A DNA stretch of 40,617 bases from JASEGV01 sp037443545 (lineage in GTDB: Bacteria > Bacteroidota > Ignavibacteria > UBA10030 > BY39). Within the stretch, counting starts at the first letter, position 1. Every line of letters begins with the position of its first letter. The translations under genes and the position numbers were made by a program. The notes beneath the pieces were generated by a model, which had not been told where the DNA came from, searched no databases, and saw only the letters and a list, made by a program, of their open reading frames with translations. Positions 17,198-25,405 of the stretch are shown here, in pieces. The DNA lies in contig JBBIOD010000009.1 of NCBI GenBank assembly GCA_037443545.1, positions 1 to 40,617 of the forward strand, written 5' to 3'.

Positions 17198-18591
17198 CTG
17201 ATTTCTTCGAATATTTTTGAATCGGTTTCCCCCTCGAAAAATAATTTATGAATTGACCGAACAACCGTTTTAGTATCCTCTTCATTTATTAGGATACTCA
17301 TACTCATTTCTGATGCCCCGAAGGAGATGAAGTGAAATTTTAACGAATTCAACACCGAAAACACATTTTGAACAATTGTTGAATTATGATTTATCTTTTG
17401 ACCCATCAAGCTAATGAGGCATAAATTCCCAAGTTCTTCAAATTCGCCTAACGTGGATAATTCGGTTTTGATTAAATCACGCATATACTTGGTTTCGATG
17501 ACTACAGCAATTTGATACTCAGAGGTTGAAGTTACAATCGGAACAATTTTGTACTTGTTCAGAACGCTGAAAATATTTTCCCAAAAAATGTACGGACTGA
17601 AACGATTCGTGGGTTTTATGTTTAAAAGCGAAACTTGTGATTTGGATGTAACCGATTTGATGATAGGTTCAGATGTGGCAGATGAAGGGGATGTTTTAGA
17701 GATTAGCGTGCCGGAAATTTTTGGACGTTTTGAATTATAAACATGGATCGGAATATTTTTTTCGGCGGCAGGAATCATTGTGTTGGGATGTAAAACTTTT
17801 GCCCCGAAGAGCGACAATTGGAAAGCTTCTTCGAAGGAAAGCTCCTTTATTTTTTTAGGATGTTGTATAATGTTCGGGTCCCCGGTCAGCACCCCATCAA
17901 CATCTGTCCATATTTGAACATCATCAACATTCAAGACAGCGCCGATAACGGCAGCTGAGAAATCGGAACTTTCGCGTCCCATAGTCGTTCGTTCACCTGT
18001 TGGTGTAACACCTATGAAACCTTGAGTTACAATTACTTTTTTTTCTTCAATCAATTTAAGAATTAGATGGCTCAATTTTTCTTCAACCACTGCCATATTG
18101 GGTTTCGCCTCAGTAAAGGCATTATCGGTAACCATAAAATCTTTGGTATCTACCCAAACGGTTTCAATACCATTTTCTTTCATCACTTCTGAGATGATAT
18201 AAGATGATAATAACTCACCGTAGGAATAAAACCTGTCGAGAGTCTGCGGAGTTAACTCGCGAAGAATTGAGACCCCTGTAATAATTTCCAAAATTTCTTC
18301 GGAGTAAGAAAAGATTTTCGATTTTATTTTATTCTCAGTGTCAGGCTTCAGACCTACAGTTTCGACGATAGCAAGATGCCTGTCGATAAAATTATTTAAG
18401 ACTTTTTTAGCTCCAGCAACTTCGTTCGATTTAGATAAGCTCCCCATAGTCTCAAGTTGGTTGGTGGCTTGAGCAATGGCTGAAACCACAACTACAGGAT
18501 TTTTAGAAATTCTCGATTTTATTATCTCAGTTACATTCAACATAGCGGCGGCATCTTTTGTTGAAGTACCGCCAAATTTCATTACGATCAT
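17194..18591 (-). CDS. lysC: Aspartate kinase, monofunctional
   Basis: Aspartokinase phosphorylates aspartate, the first step toward lysine/diaminopimelate, threonine and methionine. From ATG at 18591 the protein is 465 residues. It starts MIVMKFGGTSTKDA, the family's Lys-Phe-Gly-Gly nucleotide motif, continues with TMGRESSDFSAA and IWTDVDGVLTGDP, and ends in two ACT-like domains (about 300-465) that usually bind the feedback effector. A longer frame opening at a TTG (18657) would put 22 unrelated residues before the conserved N-terminus, so I reject it. AGAAG seven bases upstream supports the chosen start. The stop overlaps the msbA start (ATGA). No homoserine dehydrogenase domain is fused. 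Confidence 0.95.
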   Translation of the reverse strand: MIVMKFGGTSTKDAAAMLNVTEIIKSRISKNPVVVVSAIAQATNQLETMGSLSKSNEVAGAKKVLNNFIDRHLAIVETVGLKPDTENKIKSKIFSYSEEILEIITGVSILRELTPQTLDRFYSYGELLSSYIISEVMKENGIETVWVDTKDFMVTDNAFTEAKPNMAVVEEKLSHLILKLIEEKKVIVTQGFIGVTPTGERTTMGRESSDFSAAVIGAVLNVDDVQIWTDVDGVLTGDPNIIQHPKKIKELSFEEAFQLSLFGAKVLHPNTMIPAAEKNIPIHVYNSKRPKISGTLISKTSPSSATSEPIIKSVTSKSQVSLLNIKPTNRFSPYIFWENIFSVLNKYKIVPIVTSTSEYQIAVVIETKYMRDLIKTELSTLGEFEELGNLCLISLMGQKINHNSTIVQNVFSVLNSLKFHFISFGASEMSMSILINEEDTKTVVRSIHKLFFEGETDSKIFEEIR

Positions 18592-18693
18592 ATTAATCTT
18601 CTGTAAATATTCCTCAATTTTGTGGAAAAATATACAAAAGATAGGTTTAACAAACAAACGCTTGTGTTGGAAGATTCCTGTTGTGGCTCAGGT

Positions 18694-18849
18694 TTATTTT
18701 TTTCGGAAGGAGGCGAGCTTTTGTTTTAAATAATGGAGAAATTTAGATGCCTTTCGATTTTTAATTTGAAACGCAACAACGAGTAAAAGAATTGCTAAAA
18801 CTATTCCGGCGGCAAGTACGTTAATGTTGGTAAAAAAATATGATTCCAT
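18694..18849 (-). CDS. Small single-pass membrane peptide, 51 residues, hypothetical
   Basis: A short frame starts at ATG 18849. It encodes an N-terminal extracytoplasmic stub (MESYFFTNIN), one strongly hydrophobic helix of about 17-18 residues (VLAAGIVLAILLLVVAF), and a basic cytoplasmic tail rich in Lys/Arg that ends SFRKK. The positive-inside layout argues for a real single-pass peptide rather than chance. It lies between the pair of stand-alone receivers and lysC, 102 bases before lysC. A plausible TATAAA box stands upstream, but no good Shine-Dalgarno is visible. I do not recognise the family and make no functional claim. Confidence 0.5.
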   Translation of the reverse strand: MESYFFTNINVLAAGIVLAILLLVVAFQIKNRKASKFLHYLKQKLASFRKK

Positions 18850-18910
18850 CTTATAGCTAATTTTTATAATATTCTATGATACTATACGTAAATTTTGAAT
18901 AATCTACAAT

Positions 18911-19321
18911 TTAATCAGAAACGCCTGAGAATAGATGCGATGTGTGACTCACTAAAAAGGCATGAATAACCTCGGGGAGTTCGCTGATTAAATTTTCTTT
19001 AAGAATGAAGGCATCGACGAGTATTTTTTTTGCTTCGAGCCGGTATTCGTTCTCATCGTAATTAGTTAAAATAATGATCGGGATAAACGGATAATTTTTC
19101 TTAATTGTCAATGCAGCCTCGAAACCAGATACTTCGGGCATATTAATATCTAAAATAATCAAATCCGGTATTAACTCATTTGTTTTCATGATGGCCTCGC
19201 GACCATTTGCAACCTGAATTATCTTCACCGGATCGAATTGAGCCTTCAAAAAGTGGACAATCGTTCTACGGAAAGTTAAATTATCGTCGGCAATTAAAAT
19301 TGTTGCATTTTTTTGAATCAT
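18911..19321 (-). CDS. Stand-alone response regulator receiver
   Basis: A single REC domain of 136 residues with the full phosphorylation set: Asp12/Asp13, phospho-acceptor Asp58 in ILDINMP, Thr86 and Lys108. No output domain follows, so it signals by protein interaction or phosphotransfer. I choose ATG at 19321, which overlaps the upstream receiver's stop as TGATG; a TTG codon one position earlier is possible but unnecessary. The sequence from the acceptor onward (GFEAALTIKKNYPFIPIIILTNYDENEYR) is closer to NarL-type receivers than to CheY. No histidine kinase is encoded next to this pair; the nearest is the PAS kinase about 2.3 kb away. Confidence 0.9.
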   Translation of the reverse strand: MIQKNATILIADDNLTFRRTIVHFLKAQFDPVKIIQVANGREAIMKTNELIPDLIILDINMPEVSGFEAALTIKKNYPFIPIIILTNYDENEYRLEAKKILVDAFILKENLISELPEVIHAFLVSHTSHLFSGVSD

Positions 19322-19791
19322 CAAAATCCTTCAGTGTTTGAAAGACGCCGTGAATGTTCTTCTAATTTCGCACGGGTAAAAGCCAAATCAAACATCAAAC
19401 GGCTGTTTTCCTGTCGCATCCATCTTCTTTCTAAACATTTGAGCGAGAGGGCAATGATTTGATTTGAAACAATAGGCTTTTGTACGAACAAACTTGCACC
19501 GCTTAATAATGCTTCGCTTAATAAATCGGGGTTCTGAAAATTTGTCATAACAATAATTTCTACATCGGGTGAGGCGGCTTTCAAACGATTAATCAACATA
19601 ACTGCCGACATATCCGGTAACAATAAATCCATAATTACTAAATCAATATCGCGCTCTTGGAGCGCTTCAATTGCCGACTCACCATCGGGAGCTAACCCTA
19701 CCGTATAGTTTAAAGATTTGTAGATTTCAGCTAATTCGGCTGAAGTTTCTTCATTATCATCAATTACCAAAATTGTTTTAATATATTTCAT
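19321..19791 (-). CDS. Response regulator receiver with helical C-terminal extension
   Basis: A receiver of 156 residues. The active-site set is Asp11/Asp12, acceptor Asp55 in IMDLLLP, Thr83 and Lys105 before Pro106. After the REC domain (to about 120) comes a charged helical tail (residues 120-156, ERRWMRQENSRLMF onward) that looks like a short coiled coil, not a DNA-binding domain. It may dimerise the protein or bind a kinase. It is translationally coupled to the next receiver (TGATG overlap). The ATG at 19791 is 125 bases downstream of the GC-rich structured element, which could act as its leader if that element is transcribed leftward. Confidence 0.9.
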   Translation of the reverse strand: MKYIKTILVIDDNEETSAELAEIYKSLNYTVGLAPDGESAIEALQERDIDLVIMDLLLPDMSAVMLINRLKAASPDVEIIVMTNFQNPDLLSEALLSGASLFVQKPIVSNQIIALSLKCLERRWMRQENSRLMFDLAFTRAKLEEHSRRLSNTEGF

Positions 19792-19911
19792 TAGAATTTT
19801 CTATAAATAATTTATCTGTTGAATGATAACATTATTCCTATTGGCATACAATAAGTTAATTTACTTGATTTTAAACTGATAATTTTACGAGGAATATTAC
19901 TGTTGAAACTA

Positions 19912-20060
19912 CGAGGTTTAAAGAGCCGAGGTAGACGTTGGAAAGTTTGCGGCGAGAAGATTCATTTAAAAACGGGCCGAAGCTCGGACCCCGCGTTAAG
20001 GGGGTAGGACCGCCGGGCCCGGCTTCATTTAAAGTATCACGGGAGGAATGATACTTACCC
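19912..20060. ncRNA. Candidate structured RNA (GC-rich foldable element), strand unresolved
   Basis: The 415-base gap between two receiver genes (19792-20207) holds one compact GC-rich block: 41 of 60 bases are G or C at 19971-20030, against an AT-rich background. A long-range stem pairs 19917-19928 (TTTAAAGAGCCG) with 20020-20033 (CGGCTTCATTTAAA), 12 pairs with one G-U and a 2-base bulge. Inside it CGGCG (19950-19954) pairs with CGCCG (20011-20015), and small hairpins fit at 19974-19990 and 19988-20005, which compete at the edges. A separate hairpin, AGTATCA/TGATACT (20033-20055), has a 9-base loop CGGGAGGAA. I could not match it to RNase P, tmRNA, SRP RNA, a T-box or any riboswitch I know. 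On the minus strand it could be a leader of the receiver gene at 19791. The flanks (19792-19911, 20061-20207) are AT-rich with nothing I can support. Confidence 0.45.
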
Positions 20061-20207
20061 AAATTACTATAAAAAGTATTTCTAACTTAAGAACAACAGA
20101 ACATCCAAAGTAGTTCATTGCTCTGATGTAAATTTAATGTATAGTTTAATAAAAAACAATACGTAAAACTACTTGTTTGAAAAACTCGTATATCTATCAG
20201 GTTACCC

Positions 20208-20585
20208 TTATTTCCGTTTCCTCAAAGATTTAAAAATAGCGGGAATCAGCTCGCTAACTAAATTTATTTTATTCACAAAACCATTCAGTTTGAATTTTTC
20301 AATCATTTCGTGGGCATCCGTAACTTCGTTGCCGGAAAGAATAATAATCGGCATATCGGGAAACTTACGACGAATTATTTCAGATGTCTCAAACCCGTTT
20401 AAATCCGGCATAACTATGTCCATGAGTATAACTTTTGGTGTAAATTTTTCGAGGTGCTCGATAGCTTCCTTCCCCGATACTGCCGTAGTTACCTTTTGAA
20501 CTTCCTGCTGTTGTTCCAAAAAATCTTTAATTAATTCCCTAAAGTTTTCTGAATCATCAACTACAAGTATGTCGAGCTTTTCCAT
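20208..20585 (-). CDS. Stand-alone response regulator receiver
   Basis: A single REC domain of 125 residues with Asp10/Asp11, acceptor Asp56 (ILMDIVMP), Ser84 in the Thr/Ser position and Lys106. There is no output domain; the basic C-terminus ends SLRKRK. It is the last gene of the packed signalling run, 6 bases after the small lipoprotein gene and downstream of the PAS kinase and its LuxR-type regulator. It may be a second target or phosphate sink of that kinase (inference). Start is ATG at 20585. Confidence 0.9.
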   Translation of the reverse strand: MEKLDILVVDDSENFRELIKDFLEQQQEVQKVTTAVSGKEAIEHLEKFTPKVILMDIVMPDLNGFETSEIIRRKFPDMPIIILSGNEVTDAHEMIEKFKLNGFVNKINLVSELIPAIFKSLRKRK

Positions 20586-20591
20586 TTTGGG

Positions 20592-20924
20592 TTATGGTTC
20601 TGTTACACGGATGTATGGTATTTGTTTGTCGTTATTAAGAACTTCAACTGTATATTTTTTATTTTTTGAAGCTTGAAATGAAGCGGGAGTTGTAACATCT
20701 GCAGATGTTACAATATAGAAACCATCGGGTATCTTAGTGTAGTCGGATGTGAATCCCGCATCAACTTCCTCGAACAGTTTAGTATACCCATCTGTTTTTT
20801 TCAATTCAACTTCAATAAAAATTGATAATTTATTCGAAACCCGAACTAAAGGGTCTTCCTCCTTCTCACACCCGACAAAAGAAAAAATAATTAATGCAGA
20901 AATTACGAGGTTACTTATTTTCAT
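20592..20924 (-). CDS. Small predicted lipoprotein, unknown function
   Basis: A 110-residue protein with a short basic start, a hydrophobic signal (LVISALIIFSF) and a lipobox ending in VGC (Cys19), so it is probably lipidated and held at the periplasmic face of a membrane. The mature part is acidic right after the Cys (EKEEDP) and then beta-rich (KLSIFIEVELKKTDGYTKLF, KNKKYTVEVLNNDK), like a small beta-sandwich. I do not recognise a family. Its ATG overlaps the stop of the LuxR-type regulator (ATGA), and AAGGAG five to six bases upstream is one of the better ribosome sites here. Placement inside a two-component operon suggests an envelope-signal link, which is inference. Confidence 0.75.
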   Translation of the reverse strand: MKISNLVISALIIFSFVGCEKEEDPLVRVSNKLSIFIEVELKKTDGYTKLFEEVDAGFTSDYTKIPDGFYIVTSADVTTPASFQASKNKKYTVEVLNNDKQIPYIRVTEP

Positions 20925-21604
20925 ATATTCTCCTTGATTGAATTAATTTGTACAATTCCTTTTTGAATTGCGTATTTTATTAAACTCGCTAAATCGTTCA
21001 ATTGTAATTTGTGCATAATATTTGCCCGGTGAAATTCGACCGTACGCACACTGATGAATAATTTTCTGGCGACTTCCTGATTTGTTCTCCCTTCCGCTAT
21101 CAATTGTAAAACTTCTTTTTCGCGATGGGTAAGTTCGGGAGCTTTATTCTCAGTTTGTAAACCTTGGGTTCGTTTTATATAATCGTCTAATATCATTCGC
21201 GAAATTGAAGGACTAAAAAATTTTTCCCCTTTTTGAATTTCCTTTATAGCTTTGATCAGATCATCGGAGACCGATGTTTTTAAAACATAACCACTCGCAC
21301 CCGCTTTTATAATTTGCATTACATATTCTTCATTTTCATGTTGAGTAAGAATCAGCACTTTAACGTCGGAAGCGTCTCGTTTAATCTGGTGTGTAGCTTC
21401 CAAGCCGTTCAAATTAGGCATACTCAAATCCATAATAACGATATCAGGATTAAATTTTTTAGCAAGCCGAACTGCTTCGATACCGTCGGAAGCTTCGCCT
21501 ATTACCTGCATATCCGATTCGACATTTAGTAATGCTACTATTCCTTGTCGAACAAGATTATGGTCGTCAGCGACCAAAATTTTTATTTGATTATCTTTTA
21601 ACAA
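20921..21604 (-). CDS. NarL/FixJ-family response regulator (REC + LuxR HTH)
   Basis: A transcription factor of 227 residues. The N-terminal receiver (about 5-125) has Asp13/Asp14, acceptor Asp59 (VIMDLSMP) and Lys109 in YVLKTS. The C-terminal LuxR-type helix-turn-helix (about 158-215) contains LTHREKEVLQLIAEGRTNQEVARKL and ISVRTVEFHRANIMHKL. It begins 4 bases after the kinase stop, so the two form a cognate pair of the HisKA_3/NarL class. The best in-frame start is TTG at 21604, since no ATG precedes the conserved sequence. Its targets cannot be read, but autoregulation of this operon is a reasonable guess. Confidence 0.95.
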   Translation of the reverse strand: MLKDNQIKILVADDHNLVRQGIVALLNVESDMQVIGEASDGIEAVRLAKKFNPDIVIMDLSMPNLNGLEATHQIKRDASDVKVLILTQHENEEYVMQIIKAGASGYVLKTSVSDDLIKAIKEIQKGEKFFSPSISRMILDDYIKRTQGLQTENKAPELTHREKEVLQLIAEGRTNQEVARKLFISVRTVEFHRANIMHKLQLNDLASLIKYAIQKGIVQINSIKENI

Positions 21605-21608
21605 TCAG

Positions 21609-24600
21609 TCAATTCTCTTTCAGCACAAGTTCAACAGATATTTCTGTACCTTTTCCCATCGTAGAGTCAATATATAATTTTCCCCCTAAAAATTCAACTC
21701 TCTCCTGAATATTTCTCAACCCGAAATGTGCTTCCTGTTCTTCGCGTTTAGATAACTTAACCACATCAAAACCAATTCCGTTATCCGAAACTGTTAGGGC
21801 TAAAACATTATCACGTTTAAAAAGCTGGATATTTACACGAGTAGCTCGCGAGTGTTTAGCGATATTCGTTAAAACTTCTTGCACGATACGGTAAATGACA
21901 GTTTCAACCGTGGGATCAAAACGGCGGTCTTCTGCTTCAAGATTCACAAAAGTCGAAATACCTACCCGTTTTTGAAATTGTGATGCTTGGACTCGTAGTG
22001 CTGCATTCAAACCGAAGTCGTCTAATACCAAGGGCCTCAAATCGTAGGATATTTGCTTTACTTCACGAATTGCTTCGTCAACTAAATTTCGGCATTCGTC
22101 GATATACTCTTTTGATTTCAAAATATCTTCCTGCATGGTCGCGCCCGATAAATCTAAATTTATTTTTAATGTCGTTAGCACTTGTCCTAAGCTATCGTGC
22201 AATTCACGCGAAAACTTTTTTCGCTCGCTTTCTTCTATAAAAACGAGGTCGTTCGATAATTTTTCTAACTCCGTTTTACGTTTCGTGGCTTCTTTTAACA
22301 ATTGTTCTAACTTTATATTTGCTAATTTAATTTCCTGTTCTGCCTTTTTGCTCTCCGATATATCGCGTCCGTTTCCGATTATTGCCACAATTTTACCATT
22401 TTCATCCAATTCGGCTTTATCCGACCACGCCAGCCATCGCCAGCCATATTTTGTAATCGCTCGCTGTTCTACGTAGCACGTATAAGGTGGTTTAAAAATA
22501 GATTTCATTGCCTCGGCAGTTTGCTCTCTGTCGTCTTCATGAATTAAAGGCATAAAGGTGTTACCCAGTAACTCTTCTCTAGTTTTTCCGAACAAATCAC
22601 AATAGGTCTTGCTGACAAACAAGAAGCGCCCATTCAAATCCACCTTCACTAACAGGTCCGACTGATTTTCAACTAATATTCGGTATTGCTCTTCGCTAAA
22701 ACGTAAAGCTTCTTCTGCTTTTTTGATTTCAGTGATATCACGGATTATGGTGGAAATATATTCAACGTTTCCAAATGTATTTTTATGAGCAATGATAACC
22801 TGAGAGACAGGGATTTCCTTACCGTCGCAATGGAGTAAAGCGGTTTCGCCTAGCCAGGTTCCATTACGCAGTGTGGTGGGCACACCAACTTTTAAGATAA
22901 TATCGCTTGCCCATTTCGGATGAAAATCAATGATTTTTAGATGAGTAACAGTTTCAAATTCACCTATTCCGACAAGTTTTCGGCCTGCACGGTTTATGAA
23001 TAGAATATTATTATCCAAATCAGCAGTTGATACGAAGTCGGATGTTGCCTCGAGAATTGCCGTGAGTTGCTTTCGAGTTTCTTCGGTACGTTTCCGTTCA
23101 GTAATATCGCGCGCGGTGGAGATGAAATGTGTTATCTCCCCCTTACTATCCTTAATTGGTGTGATGATACTTTCCTGTTGATAAAGCGTTCCGTCTTTTT
23201 TCCGATTAACAATTTCAGCTTGAAACGATTTTCCAGTGATTATCGTGTTCCAAAGTTTTGTATAAAAATTTGAGCCGTGTTTTCCCGATTTTAGAATACT
23301 TAGTTTTTTACCGATAACTTCGTCGGAACTGTATCCAGTCAATTGAACGAACGAGGGATTGACAAACTCTATCATCCCTTCTTTATCTGTGATAACAACG
23401 CTATCGCCAGTTTGTTTTACAGCGCTTGAAAGTTTTTCGAGTTGTTTCTCTACAACTTTTCTCTGTAATGCGTTCGCGATAATTTCTCCAAGCATCAACA
23501 ACGATGTAGCAGCCTCTTCGCCCCAAATTCTTTTTTTCTGGACTGAATCGAAACCCAAAAAGCCCAATAAATTTTTCCCATAAATTATTGGAACACATAT
23601 CAACGATTTTATATCCTGAGATAAGAAAATATTTTTTCCATGAAATGCCTCCTCAGGAAGTTCGTTTACATTTGGGATATTAATAACATTGTATCTCTCA
23701 ATTTGTTCTATCCACCAAGGCATCTGTGTGGTCGGAACATTTGTAAAGCTTTCGATTTCAGATTCAATTCCTCGGGCACACCACTCGTGTGTGAGATCCA
23801 TTCTCTTCATGTTTTCAGAAAATAAAAAAACAAAGCTTCTGTCAACACCAATAAATTCACCAACTTCTTTCAATGCTCTGTCGATACCAATATCGATATC
23901 ATCGGCCGAAAGATCCAGAAAATTTGTAGAAATTTTTACAAACAGTTTCTCGATCTCGTAATGATAACGGAGCGCTTCCTCAGCTCTTTTTCTTTCAGTG
24001 ATATCCAATAAAGTTCCAATAATTGCCGTTTTCCCGTTGAATTCAGTTGTGGTGCTGTGCACCTCAACGAATACGATATTTCCATCCTTTCTCTTTCCTC
24101 GGAATGAATAACGTATTTTATCGGTTTCGCCGGTCAGTTTTTTCTGTATGTTTTGAAAAACCATCTCCCTGTCTTCCTCATAGACGAGGTCGGCAATTGT
24201 TTTGCTGCTGATTATTTCCTGCTGAGAATACCCGGCGATTTCTGCAAAATGAGGGTTCACGTATAAAAATTTTCCGTCTTGAATAATATAGATTCCGATA
24301 AGAGAAAGTTCAACAAGCGTGCGAAATTTTTCTTCCGCTAACTGATATGCTTCCTGCATAATTCGCTGCTCAGTGATGTCTTTTACTAATACGAATCGTG
24401 CGTGCCGTCCTTTAAAAGTTGTTTCATGCGTGGTTATTTCAACCCAGATTATTGAGCCATCTTTTTTCAAATGCCTCCAACAACCCGATTTTTCGAATTG
24501 ATTGTGGATTTTTTTGAGATGTTCTAAAATCAATGGAATGTCTTCGGCAGGACGAATATCTAGAATTGTCATTTGCAAAAATTCTTCCAACGAATATCCG

Positions 24601-24719
24601 TAATAAAGCAGAGCTGCTTCATTTACTTCAAGAAACTTAAAAGTCCCTACATCATAAACAAACATAGGGAGGGGACTTTCCTTGAAAAATAATTTATAAG
24701 AGTCTGTAGATGTGATCAT
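21609..24719 (-). CDS. Soluble PAS/GAF sensor histidine kinase (HisKA_3 type)
   Basis: A large kinase of 1036 residues with no membrane helix, hence a cytoplasmic sensor. Order: PAS (1-120), PAS (130-243), GAF (about 252-420), PAS (428-542), PAS (548-666), PAS (672-790), a coiled linker, the HisKA_3 dimerisation domain with phospho-acceptor His841 in SRELHDSLGQ, and a HATPase domain (about 930-1034). The ATPase domain has an N-box (TNIAKHSR), DNGIGF (979-984) and HFGLRNIQERV. Several PAS domains end in the usual DITERK-type linker. Such stacks can bind haem, flavin or small ligands; no ligand residues stand out. Partners by position are the LuxR-type regulator 4 bases downstream and a periplasmic protein gene ending 2 bases upstream. 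Confidence 0.95.
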   Translation of the reverse strand: MITSTDSYKLFFKESPLPMFVYDVGTFKFLEVNEAALLYYGYSLEEFLQMTILDIRPAEDIPLILEHLKKIHNQFEKSGCWRHLKKDGSIIWVEITTHETTFKGRHARFVLVKDITEQRIMQEAYQLAEEKFRTLVELSLIGIYIIQDGKFLYVNPHFAEIAGYSQQEIISSKTIADLVYEEDREMVFQNIQKKLTGETDKIRYSFRGKRKDGNIVFVEVHSTTTEFNGKTAIIGTLLDITERKRAEEALRYHYEIEKLFVKISTNFLDLSADDIDIGIDRALKEVGEFIGVDRSFVFLFSENMKRMDLTHEWCARGIESEIESFTNVPTTQMPWWIEQIERYNVINIPNVNELPEEAFHGKNIFLSQDIKSLICVPIIYGKNLLGFLGFDSVQKKRIWGEEAATSLLMLGEIIANALQRKVVEKQLEKLSSAVKQTGDSVVITDKEGMIEFVNPSFVQLTGYSSDEVIGKKLSILKSGKHGSNFYTKLWNTIITGKSFQAEIVNRKKDGTLYQQESIITPIKDSKGEITHFISTARDITERKRTEETRKQLTAILEATSDFVSTADLDNNILFINRAGRKLVGIGEFETVTHLKIIDFHPKWASDIILKVGVPTTLRNGTWLGETALLHCDGKEIPVSQVIIAHKNTFGNVEYISTIIRDITEIKKAEEALRFSEEQYRILVENQSDLLVKVDLNGRFLFVSKTYCDLFGKTREELLGNTFMPLIHEDDREQTAEAMKSIFKPPYTCYVEQRAITKYGWRWLAWSDKAELDENGKIVAIIGNGRDISESKKAEQEIKLANIKLEQLLKEATKRKTELEKLSNDLVFIEESERKKFSRELHDSLGQVLTTLKINLDLSGATMQEDILKSKEYIDECRNLVDEAIREVKQISYDLRPLVLDDFGLNAALRVQASQFQKRVGISTFVNLEAEDRRFDPTVETVIYRIVQEVLTNIAKHSRATRVNIQLFKRDNVLALTVSDNGIGFDVVKLSKREEQEAHFGLRNIQERVEFLGGKLYIDSTMGKGTEISVELVLKEN

Positions 24720-24721
24720 AT

Positions 24722-25384
24722 TTATTTGATAATTTCGACTTCTTTTATCTTATCTAATGTTACTCTGAAGTATGTAAAAGCATCGGTAACTCCAGTTACC
24801 ACGCCGGGCAAATCGCCATTATGAATCCGCCGTTTAATTACATATTGAAGACTTTGCTGCTTGCCGTCTTTGTATTCAACCAATACGATTCCCGGCTTAA
24901 CGTCCATTTGCAATTTTTTAATTTTGGAAAACTTTAATTCATCGCCGTTGCGTAAAAGCAAAACAGGTTTATGCCATTCCGATTGTGCTTCCTTTTTGGC
25001 TGATGAGGATAACGGGTATTTGATTGAGATACAATTTACCGTGTGTGTTGTACCATCCGTTAACATTACTTTTGCAGTGAATGCTTGTTTTTTCCAATTT
25101 GTAATAATCCTTCGCCTATCATCGTCGGAAGATTTTATTACAACAGCACATTGATCGTCGCCCCCTTCTGTTTTATTAGCAAGTCGTGGTTCAGGCGATT
25201 GAAATTCTTTGTTGAACTGCAGATAGCGGATGCATGTTTGTGTTTCTTCGATAACGATTACATCCTTAACAGTAACTTTTTGAAATTTTTTACCAACTTT
25301 CCTTTCGAGAATAATCTCGTCGGCAGAGACTGGATACGTAAACAAAAGCGACGAGAAAAGTAATATTACTTTTGCGTAACACAT
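24722..25384 (-). CDS. Exported protein of unknown function
   Basis: A 220-residue protein with an N-terminal signal sequence (VILLFSSLLFTYPVSADE, cleavage likely after Ala21) and a mature beta-rich domain with many short strands. Two similar-looking segments repeat the idea of strand, GD/DG turn, then KIKxLxxD or KIKEVEIIK (near 155-170 and 205-220), which may be tandem small beta-barrels. I do not recognise the family. AAAGGAG gives a strong ribosome site. It lies immediately before the soluble kinase gene (2 bases) and 21 bases after the drug exporter gene. A periplasmic partner for a cytoplasmic kinase is odd; the link may only be co-expression. Confidence 0.75.
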   Translation of the reverse strand: MCYAKVILLFSSLLFTYPVSADEIILERKVGKKFQKVTVKDVIVIEETQTCIRYLQFNKEFQSPEPRLANKTEGGDDQCAVVIKSSDDDRRRIITNWKKQAFTAKVMLTDGTTHTVNCISIKYPLSSSAKKEAQSEWHKPVLLLRNGDELKFSKIKKLQMDVKPGIVLVEYKDGKQQSLQYVIKRRIHNGDLPGVVTGVTDAFTYFRVTLDKIKEVEIIK

Positions 25385-25405
25385 GGAACTTTTCTCCTTT
25401 CATAT

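Noticed and set aside
18592..18657. Upstream TTG start for aspartate kinase
   Set aside because: It would add 22 residues before the conserved MIVMKFGGTS start, with no similarity to the family.
19988..20020. T-box-like sequence (GGGGGTAGGACCGCC)
   Set aside because: It resembles the T-box consensus only loosely, lies on the plus strand, and no plus-strand gene follows.
19871..20062. A 63-residue minus-strand frame across the GC-rich element
   Set aside because: It has a Pro/Gly/Arg-rich composition produced by the GC-rich stems, no ribosome site, and no recognisable domain. The base pairing explains the sequence better than a protein.
20173..20499. Plus-strand frames opposite long genes (for example here, 21980-22476, 30141-30623, 35837-36259)
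   Set aside because: They are antisense to well-supported genes, show no domain logic and are low-complexity Ser/Ile/Phe-rich, as expected of shadow frames.
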